Shown: positions 43,104-55,504 of the stretch, piece after piece
Layout: each line of letters starts with the position of its first letter
Position numbering within the stretch: the first letter of the stretch is position 1
Origin: Elephas maximus indicus
Lineage: Eukaryota > Chordata > Mammalia > Proboscidea > Elephantidae
Length of the DNA stretch: 64,000 nucleotides
Assembly: GCF_024166365.1 (NCBI RefSeq)
Contig: NC_064819.1
Span: 111,892,293 to 111,956,292 of the forward strand
Direction: 5' to 3'
The notes under the pieces: generated by a model
Told to the model about the DNA's origin: nothing
The model's input: the letters and a program-made list of their open reading frames with translations, nothing else
The model's database searches: none
Program-made: the position numbers and the translations under genes

Positions 43104-43430
43104 CTTCTGGAGTCTCTCTCCTGTTCCCTGAACTGAACGTAAAGGCGAGCAGTGTAACATACAAGGCTGACGCACAAAAACAAGTCATTCAAGCCAAAAT
43201 CTAAAAAACGCACACATCGCTAGTGCCTAACTGAGCTGATCAGAAGCCCTGAGTATTTAATCATTTTCCACTTCATGTAGCCTGATACACGGTTTTTTCT
43301 GCTTCCATTGCAGAAGGTAGTGTCTTTACGAATTTACTAGAAAACTGTTCTTAGGCAATTGAGTTTGACTAAACGCAGACTGTTTTAAAATCATTGCTTA
43401 ACTTTGCAATTAGGTGCATTTAACGTCATG

Positions 43431-43439
43431 CCTTTTATA
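43431..43439 (-). promoter_or_regulatory. ADGRF1: Candidate TATA box upstream of ADGRF1
   Basis: Minus strand reads TATAAAAGG about 330 bp before the start codon, with a CRE-like TGACGT just downstream (43424-43429 area). A second, weaker TA-rich site (TTAAATACT) lies at 43252-43262. Either could set the start site; the sequence alone does not decide. Confidence 0.25.
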
Positions 43440-43719
43440 TTTGACCGAGATTTCCCTTTCATCTCAGTAAAGACAGACATTAAAATAATCAAGGACCCTT
43501 AGGATTATTAATACTAGCATAGATCGAATGTTTAAGAATAGAAATAGTCGTAAATCGATCCAGCAAATTTCTCTTTTATAATTGGTGTAAATACTAGCAA
43601 ATTGTTCTCAACTTTATGGGTATTTCAGAATAACTGGGGTAAAACTCAGCACATACTCATGGTCAAATATTAATCATTTATACCCAGGTTATTTGATGTC
43701 AAAGGAAAATCAGAATGAG

Positions 43720-43945
43720 AGAGAACTGCTCTATTCAATACCGTAGCCACTAGGCACACGTAGCTATTTAAATTTTAATTTTATTTAAAATTTTATGAAA
43801 TTTAAAATTCAGTTTCTCAGTCACCCTAGCCACATGACAAGTGCTCAACAGCCATATGGAGTTAATGGCTACCATACTGGACAGTTCAGATACAGAACAT
43901 TTCCATCATTGCTGAAAGTAATATTAGATAGCACTGACAGAACAT
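43720..43945. mobile_element. Palindromic non-autonomous DNA transposon
   Basis: 'tattcaataccgtagccact' on the left mirrors 'agtggctaccatactgga'-type sequence on the right ('aatggctaccatactggaca'). A long inverted-repeat MITE, likely hAT. Confidence 0.65.
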
Positions 43946-45461
43946 GAAGCGGTTCTTCCCTGTGGCCTCACAAACTCTTTTACATCTCCTCAGAAAAGAC
44001 GAAAAACAATGGATCTCAAACTCAATAACACACCATTAGTATAAGTGGCTTTGATTAGCAGAACGGAGACAGAGTCAGGCTCTTCCTTCCAGCCTTGACC
44101 TTGCTTCCTCGGTGTACTTTAAAAACGTCATGAGCACACTTCCATCTCGGCCAGCACTGCCCCCCACTTCAGCTCTCTGCTCTGAAAGAGAAGAAAAGAG
44201 ATATTGGAGGCCCGGGGATGACAGCCATGTGGCCCACATTTTGGCAAAGACCTTATCTCGGGCTTTTGGGGGAAACACGGAGAAATCAGCAACCTGACAC
44301 ATACGACTTCTGTATTTTCTCTCCTTAGATGAGTGAAAGGTCTTCTCCTGTCCCCAGTCTTCCACTTGTCAAGGACTCCTCCTAAATCTACTGTTTACTC
44401 TTCTTTAGGCAGCAGCCAGCCCCTCCAGATCGTTGTTTAGATCTTGCTTCCTTCCAATCAAAACTTACCTACCCTGAGTCCCAGCAACTCTGGCCTATGC
44501 TTTCTGCTTTCCAGAAGTGATGGATATTTGTCTCTAGAGAAGAGTCTTTCAGACTTCTTTAACCTGTATGTGAAATACACACACACACACCCTTGAGTAT
44601 TTTCTATTGTTTTATTTTATTTCATTTCATTTTTATTTCTAAACTGTCACGTTCCACTAAATTGATTGCACAACACTCTCACGGAGCACAGACCACGTTG
44701 TGGAAGGAGCTTGTGATCTTTCCAGCCCCTTTCCCACTTTTTCTCCGTTTCCAGGGAAGATCTTTTAGTCTGCATTCCTGGGTACTATTGGGCCATGGTT
44801 TGTAGTGGTGCAGAGGGTAACAGTCTAGGTGCATATGGGTATAATCGGTCCTCTGTCTTTTTGCCACGGCCTGGTTCCAAATGGGAAGAGGCCTGGCTCC
44901 CATGTGGCTCTTCAATTTTTCTCTCATATTCTCTCTCTGAAAAATCTTTTTTTCTTCCACTTGAAGGCCCGGGTGGCAGCCCCAGACCTGTAGAGAAACT
45001 TTCTCTCATGCTCTTGGTCTCTTTATTCCTTCTTCCTCCCTCCCTGGAGGTGTATTATGGTGTCTATCCTTGGACTTAGTGAGAATGGTAAGCTGGAACT
45101 GTCAGTCGGGGCTTCAGACCAATCATGAATAGCTGGACTACAAAGGAAGGAGGGAGAGAAGAATGAGAAGAAAGAGAAGGAGTCTGGGAAGGAAGAGGGA
45201 GGAGCAGGAGAAAAGCTCATTAGAAAATATAGGTGGTCTTCATCTCAGTCTAAACCTTTAGAATCTTGGACATCTCCACCGAATGATGAAAAAATACGAT
45301 TCCCAAACTCAATAACTCACCACTAGAATAAGTGTCCTTGATTGGCAAACCAGGCCAGGCTCAGGCAAGTGTGTTATTTAAAGCTACCTGAGTGATGCTG
45401 ATGTCCAACCAGGCCTCACAGTTGTCACTAGGGTGGGGAAAAGGAGGTCTGTACCTAGCCT
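43946..45461. other. Upstream intergenic stretch, no gene
   Basis: Contains a diverged ~100-bp direct repeat (43981-44087 and 45269-45367), an (AC)n run at about 44577-44590, and otherwise unassigned sequence. Open frames here occur on both strands and look like chance. Confidence 0.45.
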
Positions 45462-45628
45462 TGTAGTGCTGGTGATGCAGTGATTAAGAGCTCAGGCTGC
45501 TAACCTAAAGGTCGGCAGTTCAAATCCACCAGGTACTCCTTGGAAACCCTGTGGGGCAGTTCTGTTATGTCCTATAGGGTCTCTCTGAGTTGGAATTTAC
45601 TCAACAGCAATGGGTGGTGTGTGTGGTT
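45462..45628 (+). repeat. AfroSINE
   Basis: 'gtgctggtgatgcagtgatt' to 'tactcaacagcaatggg'. Confidence 0.88.
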
Positions 45629-45907
45629 ATACTTAGCCTAGTCCTGCAATTAGAGCTCTACTTTGGGGTTTGGGGCCAAAAGTCAAACTGATCCTTTTTT
45701 TTTTTTTTCTTTACTTCTCTGGTATATACACATCCCTCTGGCATAGAGTTGGAAATAAAAATACAGGACATTCTGTTAATTCGAATTTCAGATAAGCATC
45801 AAGCAATTTTTAAAATATATGTATGTCCCATGAAATATTTTGGACATTATTCATTTTCCCAAATTATTTATTGTTTGCCTGAAGTTCGAATTTAATTGGG
45901 TGTCCTA

Positions 45908-46085
45908 TACCTGGTGCCGTCGAGTCAACTATATTTGACTGAAAATTGGCAGTTCGAATCCACCTAGAGATGCCACAGAAGAAAGGCCTGGTGATCTACT
46001 GCTGTAAGGTTAAATGGAGTGCAATCCTACTCTGCTATGTATAGGGCTGCCACGAGTTGGAATTGACTTGACGGCAACAGGGTCT
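45908..46085 (+). repeat. AfroSINE, head altered
   Basis: Head looks replaced by antisense tail 'ggtgccgtcgagtcaact'; then normal 'attggcagttcgaatccacc' to 'gaattgacttgacggcaac'. Confidence 0.78.
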
Positions 46086-46134
46086 GTATTTGACAACTAG
46101 TCAAAGGTGGGAAAGTGGTGTCCTGAAGTAGATG

Positions 46135-46375
46135 GCTCAGAACAGGCTCTGTAGCTAGGCTGCCTAGGGTTCAGGTCCCAGCTCTGACTTTATGAGTGGG
46201 ATGCCCTTTGGGATTTTTGCAGGTTCTCAGTTTAGTCATCTATAAAATGGAGGTAACAATTCACAAATTCTTATGAGTGATTACATATAAAATGTCCTAG
46301 AACTGTGCCTGGCAGGTGCCAAGCCTCAATTATTGATGGCTATTTTTATTAACGTTAGCATTACTAGTATTTCTT
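46135..46375 (+). repeat. MIR SINE
   Basis: 'aggttcaggtcccagctctg', 'cagtttagtcatctataaaa', 'tgcctggcaggtgccaagcc'. Confidence 0.75.
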
Positions 46376-46609
46376 TCTCACCACTAGTTTTTATAGTTAC
46401 CGGCTGGATTGTGTCAGAAATTGACTCCAGGTCCACGTCAAATTAATCAATGAAATAAAAGGTATCCCTAGGTTGATAGATACCAGTGTGTAATTGGAGG
46501 GATCCTAGCCTCAAGATAACAAAAGTACATTGCCACAATGACTGAATTTTCAGACTCGAAGGAGAGTCCTTAGCAGTGAGGATGCCAGGAACTACTTTTT
46601 GTACATGTA

Positions 46610-46829
46610 CAAAACCAAAAAAAAACACAAACTGGTTGTGGAGTCAGCCCTGACTCATGGCGACCCCATGAGTGTCAGAGCAAAACTGTGTTCCATAGGG
46701 ACTTCAATGGCTGATTTTTCAGAAACAGATCACCAGGTCTTCTTCCAAAGCACCTCTGAGTGGGCTTGGAAGGCCAACCTTTCAGTTAGCATCTGAGGCC
46801 CTGAACAATTTGCATCACCTAAGGACTCC
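46610..46829 (-). repeat. AfroSINE with 10-bp duplication
   Basis: 'caaactggttgtggagtcag' to 'atcacctaaggactcc', flanked by tgtacatgta (46600-46609 and 46830-46839). Confidence 0.9.
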
Positions 46830-46839
46830 TGTACATGTA

Positions 46840-47522
46840 GAGAGTAATAGTAACTTTGCCACTTAACTTTGACTTTACTAGATGCAAGTCCCATGGTGTT
46901 TTCAACACTTCCTTTCCAAGCCAGAAGGGTCCTGATTATTAAAAAATTCTCAGAATTCTTATGTGTTTGCCACAGATGAGGAACTTGTCATCAGAGCATG
47001 GCTGGCATGTTTACATCACTCCTCGCTCTGTGGCGGCTGGGGGCCAGCCATTCCTGACCTACTGCTGTATTGGCGCTTACTTCTGTAGGAAAGCTTGGCC
47101 GTGGTGGGGGCCTCCCTCACTTCCTTGAATTCATTCAAATGAATTCATTTCTGATAATCCTTGTCCTTGAGTTTACAGTGAACAATCATAAGCATTTGCT
47201 ACTATGCCTCTGGAGACAGCTGCCCATTGTCTCTCTATTCTCCCAGTTTTGTATTTATGGCCTCCAAATATCATTTATTTATGTCAACAGCTGTCTCCTT
47301 ATCAACAGTGGTGCTGAGTTGGAACTGGTCACACCTACACTTTCTAGCATTTTTAAGGAAAATCTAATCTTAGGCACAGTTGAACTCTTGGGCTGCTTTG
47401 TCGGCATCAATATTTACGGGAACATGTTTCTTCTACTATAAATAGAAGAAATCCCAGTAGAGTTGTCTCCCTCTTCTCCATCTTGGACTTACATGCGTGT
47501 GCGTGCACATGCACACATACAG
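46840..47522. other. Intergenic, no gene
   Basis: A 123-codon plus frame at 47070-47441 has no signal or domain I recognise. Confidence 0.4.
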
Positions 47523-47690
47523 CAAAAAAACTTTGTCATCGAGTCCATTGTGACTCATGGCAACCACATGTGTCACAGATAGAACTGCTCCATAGGGTTT
47601 TCTTGGCTGTGGTCTTTACAGAACAGTTCACCAGACCTTTATTTAGTAGTCGATTGCAAAATGCTTGTACTACCCAGGGATCTTACACAC
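47523..47690 (-). repeat. AfroSINE
   Basis: 'actttgtcatcgagtccatt' to 'tactacccagggatct'. Confidence 0.82.
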
Positions 47691-48024
47691 ACACACCACG
47701 TATCCATTAATGGAAAGAGCACGTCTTCACCAAGAAACAAAACGAAATCATAACTCAAGGAGTCATGACAAAGGGCTTGAAAAACCTTGATTTTATTTTC
47801 TCTTATTTTTTTACAAATTTTTGGTAACATTTTCATTGGAATCTGTGTATATGAATTTTTGGGCCATGTTCTTGAGAAATGTTTCCTTGCATTCCTTTTA
47901 GTAGATGGGTGGAGTAGAGAAAATGGGTAGAAAGATCAGTGGAAAGACAGAAAAGATAACCAAATCTATATCTGGAAAAATGTTTAAAGGTTTTATAAAT
48001 TTTATGAGCTAGATAAGCTTATTC

Positions 48025-48190
48025 TTTAAAGAGCCCTGTGTTTAAATCCAAACAGAGGTGCCTCGGCAGAAAGGGCTGGCAATCTGCTTCTGTAAAGATT
48101 ATATTCAAGAAAACCCTGAGGAGCACAGTTCTCTTCTGTAACATGTGGAATTACCATGAGTAGGAATCAACTCCACGACAATGGATTAAA
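48025..48190 (+). repeat. AfroSINE, head missing
   Basis: 'aatccaaacagaggtgcctc' to 'taggaatcaactccacgaca'. Confidence 0.8.
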
Positions 48191-48939
48191 GTCTCAGTGT
48201 ACATAAATACATGCGTGTACCACTGGATTTTACATATATATTTTATATTTTATCACAGATAAACATGTTTTTATGTTGTATAAATATAGTGGGAGGAGAC
48301 TTAGGTGAATTAAACTACTGCCAGGTTTGTCCCTCATCTGTGAAGACTTGTGAAGGCAAAAAACTGTGAACTTGGCTTCCTCTTTTATAAAGGGAAAAAA
48401 TAATCTCACATTCATATCCTATGATTACATACCCATTTCTCACTTTCTATTTATATAGATTATTTAATCAATTGTTCTTTTCATTATCATTTTCTGTCAT
48501 CAAAACAAAGACTGATGAGATTGAAAAATTTGGGAAGGCTTATTTTGGTCTTCTCGTCAGATTGATTATTATAATTCTTGAACATTTTTTTTAGATGGGC
48601 TGAGAACCTACTCAGAATTAAGTTCTTGGGTTGAGAGTAGTAGTATAATCGTTAAGAATTCCAGAATTATAAGACTGGAGGAGACAAGAAAACTAACTCA
48701 GCTACCTCTCTCCCAGTGATACTTTACCAGTCTACTAAATTTTAATTTTTTCAACCATTGTATATTAACCGCCTACAATTCCCCATGTATTGTGTCAAGC
48801 ACTGGCTGCTAACAACTTAGTCATGCAGGACTTTCTTGCGCCGTAGCTCCAAACATTAAGAGAATCTCTAAAGAGAGTGATGCAGACCCACTTTTGAAAA
48901 CAACTGTTGGAGGACTGACAGTCTCTTTGTTCCAGAGTC
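48191..48939. other. Intergenic, no gene
   Basis: A/T-rich, unassigned. Confidence 0.5.
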
Positions 48940-49139
48940 CTTGGTTGTGCAGTGGTTAAGCCCTTGGCTGCTAAACGAAAGGCAGTGGAACCCATCAGCT
49001 GACTTGAGGGAGAAGAACATGGCAGTCTGCTTCTGTAAAGATTACAGCCTGTGGGGTAGTTCTGCACTGTCCTATACGGCCCTATAGGGTGCTATGAGTC
49101 AGAATTGACTTAAAGGCAATTTTTTTTTTTTTTTTTTTT
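48940..49139 (+). repeat. AfroSINE with long T-run
   Basis: 'agtccttggttgtgcagtgg' to 'tcagaattgacttaaaggca' and a 23-base T-run. Confidence 0.85.
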
Positions 49140-49215
49140 GTCTCCTGTGGGGAGTGAAGTATCAGGCTATGAACTTAAAACGAAAAATCACCTTGAACGT
49201 AGCTCTTCTGAGATA

Positions 49216-49425
49216 CTAAAACCAACCAAACCCATTGCCACTGAGTCGATTCCGACTCACAGTGACCCCCTATGTTACAGAGTAGAACTGTGCTCCATAG
49301 GGTTTTCTTGGCTGTAATCTTAATGGAAATAGAGGACCAGGCTTTTCTTCCTCTGTACTGCTGGGTTGTTTTGAACCAAGAACCTTTAGATTAGCACCTG
49401 AGTGCAAACCAGGGACTTTTAAGAC
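49216..49425 (-). repeat. AfroSINE
   Basis: 'aacccattgccactgagtcg' to 'gtgcaaaccagggac'. Confidence 0.85.
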
Positions 49426-49429
49426 ACTA

Positions 49430-51229
49430 ATGCACAGGCTAAACAGAAAAGCAAAATTCCTGATGGGGGAGCAGACGGCTGAGCTGGGCTGAGGCACAAG
49501 GGATGGGAGAGATGCTCTAGCACTGAGGTGCTCGCAAGTAGCAGAGACACACAGACTTGTAGAAAACTTATCCCAATTTCTGGATCAAAGCAGATCAGAC
49601 TACGAAGTAGGGTCACAAACTGAATGCTGAAGGGAGATTGATTCAACAAAACATAAGCCCCCTGCCAAAAAAAAAAAATAGACTTGACAGCAAAGTTTTG
49701 TCGTGTTTTGTTTTTGTCTTCTGCAGGAAGTGAACTCTCCTGGGATGCCAGAATTATCGGACTATGAATTAAGAACTAAAAATCTTCTTGAACGAAGGTC
49801 CTTCTAAGATACCAATAGTTGATCTTATTTCCTCATATTACATAACTATCACCTCTCTAGAGTATTGTTCAGGTCCCTTTTTTTTTTTTCCAAGCAAACA
49901 ATCCAAGAGGAAGCTCAAATTGTCTGTTCTTTACCCGTTTTGATGAAGCACAGTTAATGGGGACAGATGGGAAATAAGCCTGGCCTGTGGATTCCAAAAA
50001 GGCTGGACCCCTGTTACTAAGCTGAAGGCTTGGTTTGAAAAAAGAACTTGGCACCTTCTCTGGAATGCCATCAGTTGTTGTTTAAGGGCTTGAGGTGACT
50101 CACGCTCTACCCAAACGAGAGGGACAGGAGAAAATTTTCAATTTGGAGTAGAGCCAACCTGGGTCTTGAGGTTGAGCGTTTTTACAACGGAATTGAGCTG
50201 GACTTAGATTGTTTGCTTGAAAAAAAAGTACCTGAACAGCACTCTAGAGAGGTGATAGATAATATGAAGAAATAAGATTTACAAAATACTTTCATATGTA
50301 TTAATTTGGCTATTTTGGTAATCTCATAAATTAAGTGGGAATTATTTCCATTTCACAGCGAGGGAAAAAAAAGAGCAGACCCAAATTCTAAACAAAAATA
50401 ATGTATCAACAATTTCCCTCAAATTCTCTCCCAAGTAATCTAATATATCCCGTAGACTATGGGCGGTCAGTTTTGTTACATGGGGCATGATTTTAATAAA
50501 GTAGTGGTTGTTAATTTGGTCTCCCTCTGATTTCCATTACAAATAAGCTCTCTTTGTTCAGGAAAATATCCACCTTGTAAATGTGTCTGAAGATACTCAG
50601 GTGCCTGTGGATAAAAAAGGTAAATAGGCCTGTGGAAAGAACCTTTAGAACCATGGGCTCTGCCCATGGGTTCTGTGGGGTCTTCATGTGTGAACAGTCA
50701 GATTAAAGACGTTACAAACTCTTCTTGGGAGATCTAACTTTAAACAAGGGTAAAAGAAATATCTAACTTCTCAAACAATGTTTGTACTGATAAATTTTCA
50801 TTGTTTCAAATCTACCAAAAACTACTAACTCTTTAATGTTCTGTACACATATTAACAGTATTTTCATCATAATTTCCTAAAGGGCAAAACCAAGATTTTC
50901 GATAATATTCCCCCAAATGATTCTTCCAGAAATAGGACCAGTTGCTTGGTTTTCCACCGATTCTGAAAATGCCAGACTAATCCATCCTCAGAAGGTGTAA
51001 ATGGCTCCTGCTCCGTGCAGAATGAAGAGCAAGCTCTTGGTTGTTATGGCATTTTTTTTTTTTTTTTTTTACGATGTACTTCTTTTTTTTTTGTTATGGC
51101 ATTTTGGATCCCTACAATCTACTCTCAGATTCTTCTTCTATTAAGCTTCTTCTCATCCATCCTTAACTCCAGACAAATCAGGATTTTCCCAGATTAGAAA
51201 GAAAGTGCTGCTTCAAAAGTTTTATACAT
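49430..51229. other. Intergenic, no gene
   Basis: Contains a diverged copy of 49140-49205 at about 49715-49815 and the 50-bp spaced direct repeat at 51041-51105. No gene or known repeat otherwise. Confidence 0.45.
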
Positions 51230-51239
51230 TTTGAGGTTT

Positions 51240-51800
51240 AATGTTGTTTTCATGTGTTGATAATCATTGCCAAATTGTCCTCCAAATTTGTCCAACTTAC
51301 GCTCCTTGACCGGGTGTGAGAATGCCTACGTTATCATATTCCCCTGACATCTTCTTAATGTTTGCCAAACTGATGGACAAAATACCTATCTTATTGTTTC
51401 CATTTTCATGTCTCTGATTATTAGTAAGATTAAGCATTTTTTTTCAGATGTTCGTTGGCCATTTGTATTTTTTTTTTCTGGCTTCATTGTCTGGTTTTTC
51501 TATTGGAGTGTTTATCTTTTTCTTAAGAACAGCTTAAGAAACTCTTTATATGACATGGATATTAGCTCTTTATTTATCACATGTGTTAAAATAACTTGTT
51601 CATGGTTTGTCTTTTGTCGTTTAACCATTTGGAGTTGTTTTGTTCTGCATGTAACCTTAAGATGTTTATGAAATCACATCTGTTGATATTTCCCATTATG
51701 GATTTTGACCGTAGAGTCGTGCTAAGAATGTTTTCTTTTTCCCGGTGAAAAGGTTGTAAAAATATTCTGTTATATTTTCTTGTAGCACTTCTTAGGGTTT
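51240..51800 (-). mobile_element. L1 LINE fragment
   Basis: Antisense L1: 'gtttgccaaactgatggaca', 'cattttcatgtctctgatta', 'ggccatttgtattttttttt', 'ctattggagtgtttatct'. No open frame of use. Confidence 0.75.
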
Positions 51801-52496
51801 TTTGTTTTGTTTTTTCTTTTCCGAAATTATTTTAGGTTTTGGTGTGAAATAGGGGTTTACTTTTATTTCCTCCAAATGGATAGCCAGGGGTCCCAAACCA
51901 TTTCTTGACTGAAGCATTCTTTACCAAGGCCAACTTGATAATTTTTTTCAATTTAAAGGCCACCTTTCCATATAATTAAATTCTGACTTAAATATTTTTA
52001 AATTCTACTGCTATCTATGCCTTTTCTTTTACTAGTTACGTCCTTAATTAGTATCTTAGTCAACAACATAGAAGAGTGTTACATACCTAAGAAATATATC
52101 ATTGAGTGTCTTAGCAGAAATAATTAGACTGATTCTCTACGAGATTAAGCATAGGAAGTCTCCAACCAGAGTTAGAATAAAGTATAAACACAAGGGTGAA
52201 AGGCTTTCATAGAAAATATAATCTGCTTAATACAAACTCTTTACCCAAAACTTTGCAGGTGTGACTCTGTTCCATTTTGACAAGCTATACTAACGCAACA
52301 AGTTTATAGTAAATACCTGCTTACCTCTAAGCAATATTCGAACTGTTATGATCATTTTTTTTAATCTTATGAGAAAGAAGCAAATGATAAGGAAATTATC
52401 TTAAAGATTTTATTTAAAATCTTTGCTTAAATACTTTATTTAAAAACACACACAGAAAGAGTTTCCAAGGTTTGTGGGCCTTTAGAAATGAAAAAG

Positions 52497-52705
52497 GAGT
52501 CCCTGTGTGGTATAAAGGGTTAAGCAGCTAAATGCTGACTACTAACTGAAAGGTTGGCAGTTTGAAACTATCTAGAGGTGCCTGGGAAGAAAGGCTTGGT
52601 GATCTACTAAAAGGTCACAGCCTTGAAACTCTATTAAGCACAGTTCTCTGCAAACACGGGGTCGCCATGAGTCAGAATCAATTCAGTGGCAATGGGTTTG
52701 GTCTT
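52497..52705 (+). repeat. AfroSINE
   Basis: 'ggagtccctgtgtggtataa' to 'agtcagaatcaattcagtgg'. Confidence 0.85.
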
Positions 52706-54084
52706 TTTAGTTTAGAGCTGTGAAACTGATAATGGGACTATGGACCTAGGGACACCATGAAGACCTGATAACCCTCATCAATGAAACTTACCAATATTTT
52801 ACACAGTTTTAGAGATGTCTGCCTCATTGCAATTCACCTCTTTGCATTTCATGTATTCACCTGACTGCAGCACTGGAAATTTACTGCAATTGTAACATCT
52901 ATGAAATGCCAGGGCACTTGCATGCTTCTATTATTAATTCTTATGGATTTCCATTCTCAGCATGCAGAGCCCAGGTTCCCATCAGCCATTGAACAGGAAC
53001 CTCTGTGAGATTATCTGTGGCTTGCTGGAGAACGGTGTGATAAAAGGGCCTTCCATCCCACTGGTTTTGTGTGCTGCAGCTGTGGAATTCAGCAAGGCTA
53101 GAATCAGCTGCACATGTGAGAGAATATGCTTCAGGCCATGATGCTGCAGTGTTTTTGCACTGTCTGTCCAGGTTGCTAAATTATTTTTATGGCTATTAAG
53201 GTTATGTATCTATCTGGTAAACAACTGAATCCCATGAGCACCTCTCTGCTCAGACAAACACAATCTAGAAGAAATTCTATGTTAGGGAACAGGGTGTCAC
53301 CATATCCGAAGCTTTAAAAAGAGAACCAGGCAGAACATTTTGAAAGTTGCGAAGACGTAAGTTTAGATTTGGTGGATTACGTTGGAGCAAAGTTTCATAA
53401 GGGGTGGCCTTAAGCAAAACTCTGAATTCAGTGACATTTGTTCTGGGAATGCCGATCCTCCACTTTCTAGTTGTTCGCTCCTCATGACATACAACCCTAC
53501 TGCTGCGAATGACCTGAAATGCCCAGTACCCTCTTGCTTCTTCCGAATTTCACTTGCTCCTAACAAAAGAGCTAAAATTGGTCAGTTATACCCTTAGTTT
53601 GGATGGATGAGTTATTTTTTCTAGGAGAATATTTTCATTTCTCTAATTGTGGAATGAAAGACATCAGAGGGTAGATGGCTGGAAAAGTATGATGTTCCCC
53701 TTTGCCTTAGCCCAGCCTGGAACTGTCCCTTTTGATGGGGATTATAAAATAGAAAATCTTGTCCTTGTTTTTAAGATGTTAAAGAAATGCACTGTCTCTT
53801 TGGAGAAGCAAGACATAGATACCTATGAGTCATGTCAGCAATAATTCACATTAGTTTGTGGTTGTGCACAAAATGAGAGTGTTTGCAAGTACAGCTTCTA
53901 AGACTCAATACGCACACACTCCTATCTTAAATCTTAAGGCATATCCCTACCATTTTTAAAAATTAAGCCATTAGCAAGAAAAGTTAAATACTTTTCTCAA
54001 GGTCATAGTACTTGTCAATGGTTGAAGAAAACAGTATGTGTTCATTATTGCAAGATTAATTGTTTCTAATTTTGGCTAAGGGAG
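52706..54084. other. Intergenic, no gene
   Basis: No repeat or exon recognised. Open frames at 53363-53844 lie on both strands without family features. Confidence 0.45.
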
Positions 54085-54240
54085 ATAATTGTTGTTGTTG
54101 TTAGGTGTCATTGAGTCTATTCCAACTCACACTGACCTCACGTGACAAAGTAGAACTGCCCCATAGAATTTTCTTGGCTGTAATTTTTTACTGAAGCAGA
54201 TCCATTTGCGCAACCAGGGCACCTTTACGTGGATAATTGG
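54085..54240 (-). repeat. AfroSINE or RTE tail composite
   Basis: Begins with the RTE-type tail 'gttgttgttgttaggtgtca', continues as SINE ('gtagaactgccccatagaat', 'ggctgtaattttttactgaa'). Confidence 0.75.
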
Positions 54241-54357
54241 TGGTTTTTTTGTTTTTTTTTTTAATTAAGAAAAAAAACAGAGAGAGACAACAAACTGCTT
54301 GTTTCAATACTCTGATAAATTATAGATTGTGTTTTTATTTCTGTGACTTTCTGCTCT

Positions 54358-54420
54358 ACCTATAGGGTCGTTATGGGTCGGAATTGACTCAACAGCAACG
54401 GGTTTGTTTTTTGTTTTGGT
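54358..54420 (+). repeat. AfroSINE tail fragment
   Basis: 'ctatagggtcgttatgggtc', 'ggaattgactcaacagcaac'. Confidence 0.8.
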
Positions 54421-54952
54421 CTGCTCTTTCTGTAATCTCAAACCTAGGTGAATTAAGCAAATTACCAGGTTTAGGTTAATGACTGTCACCACGACAATGC
54501 CAGTGTCATCACCTCACCATGCATCACCCACCCCAACCTTCTTATGCCTCCTTTAGAATCTTTCCATCACTCAGTCTCTGGCATGGGTGGATTACATAGG
54601 GTATCAGATGTACATAAATGAATTTTTAATGAGAAAAAACAGGGCAAGGAAACATTACTAGTTTCCAAGGCCTGCCAGTCAGAGAACACAATATGTCGCT
54701 TTATGTTTATTTGCAGAGGGGACATTAGAAGACGGTTATAAGGGTTACTTTTTTGGAGCCCAGGGAGAGAGTTAAATTTGGAAGTACTTTCAGGGAGTAT
54801 ACGAGTTTTGCCAAAGCTTAAACTAACTCATTAAAGTTGGAAATAAACCTAATCCTCTCAAGTATATATTTTCATTTTAAGAGAGTACTAAGGTTAACGC
54901 ACTACTAATCGTTGGAAGCCAAGAGATTGATATTATCAGTCAGGATCCTTGA

Positions 54953-55158
54953 TGGGAGCCCTGGTGGCACAATGATTAAAACACTCAGCTGCTAACCAAA
55001 AGGCTGGCAGTTCAAACCCACCAGCAGTTCTGCGGGAGAAAGATGTGCTAGACTGCCCCCATAAAGATTTATAGCCTTAGAAAACCTGTAGGGCAGTTCA
55101 GCTCTGTCCTATAGGGTTGCTAGGAGTTAGAATCGACTAGACAGCAGGTTTTTTTTTT
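54953..55158 (+). repeat. AfroSINE with 8-bp duplication
   Basis: 'gggagccctggtggcacaat' to 'agaatcgactagacagcagg' plus T-run, flanked by atccttga (54945-54952, 55159-55166). Confidence 0.92.
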
Positions 55159-55504
55159 AATCCTTGAAGGAGTCTTCTTTATTCCAATTAGTTTACCTCC
55201 TAAGCACACTAGATGAATAGGGGGTATTGTGTTATAATAGATAAAAGTTGTGTTTTGAGTGAGAAAATGAGTTTGAGACTCAGCAAATCACCTCAATTCA
55301 CATAGTTACCAAAGGGGCAGACCCTGTTTTCACTACTCATTGCTTTTTCCACTCTGTCCTTTTCTTTAAAATCCTTCAGGAAATGAAACATTGAAATCAG
55401 AATTTCCCCATGGGGTAGAAGAAAAATCTCAGGTTAACAGATAATCCTGGTCATAACAATACACATTCTAAGGACTGAAACCACAGCAATTGGGCTTACC
55501 TGGT

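Noticed and set aside
44679-45220. Several frames on both strands around 44.7-45.2 kb suggesting an exon
   Set aside because: Open frames exist in both directions through a purine/pyrimidine-biased tract, which explains the lack of stops.
47070-47441. 123-codon plus-strand frame that looks membrane-like
   Set aside because: Hydrophobicity comes from T-rich sequence; no signal peptide, family or splice sites could be recognised.
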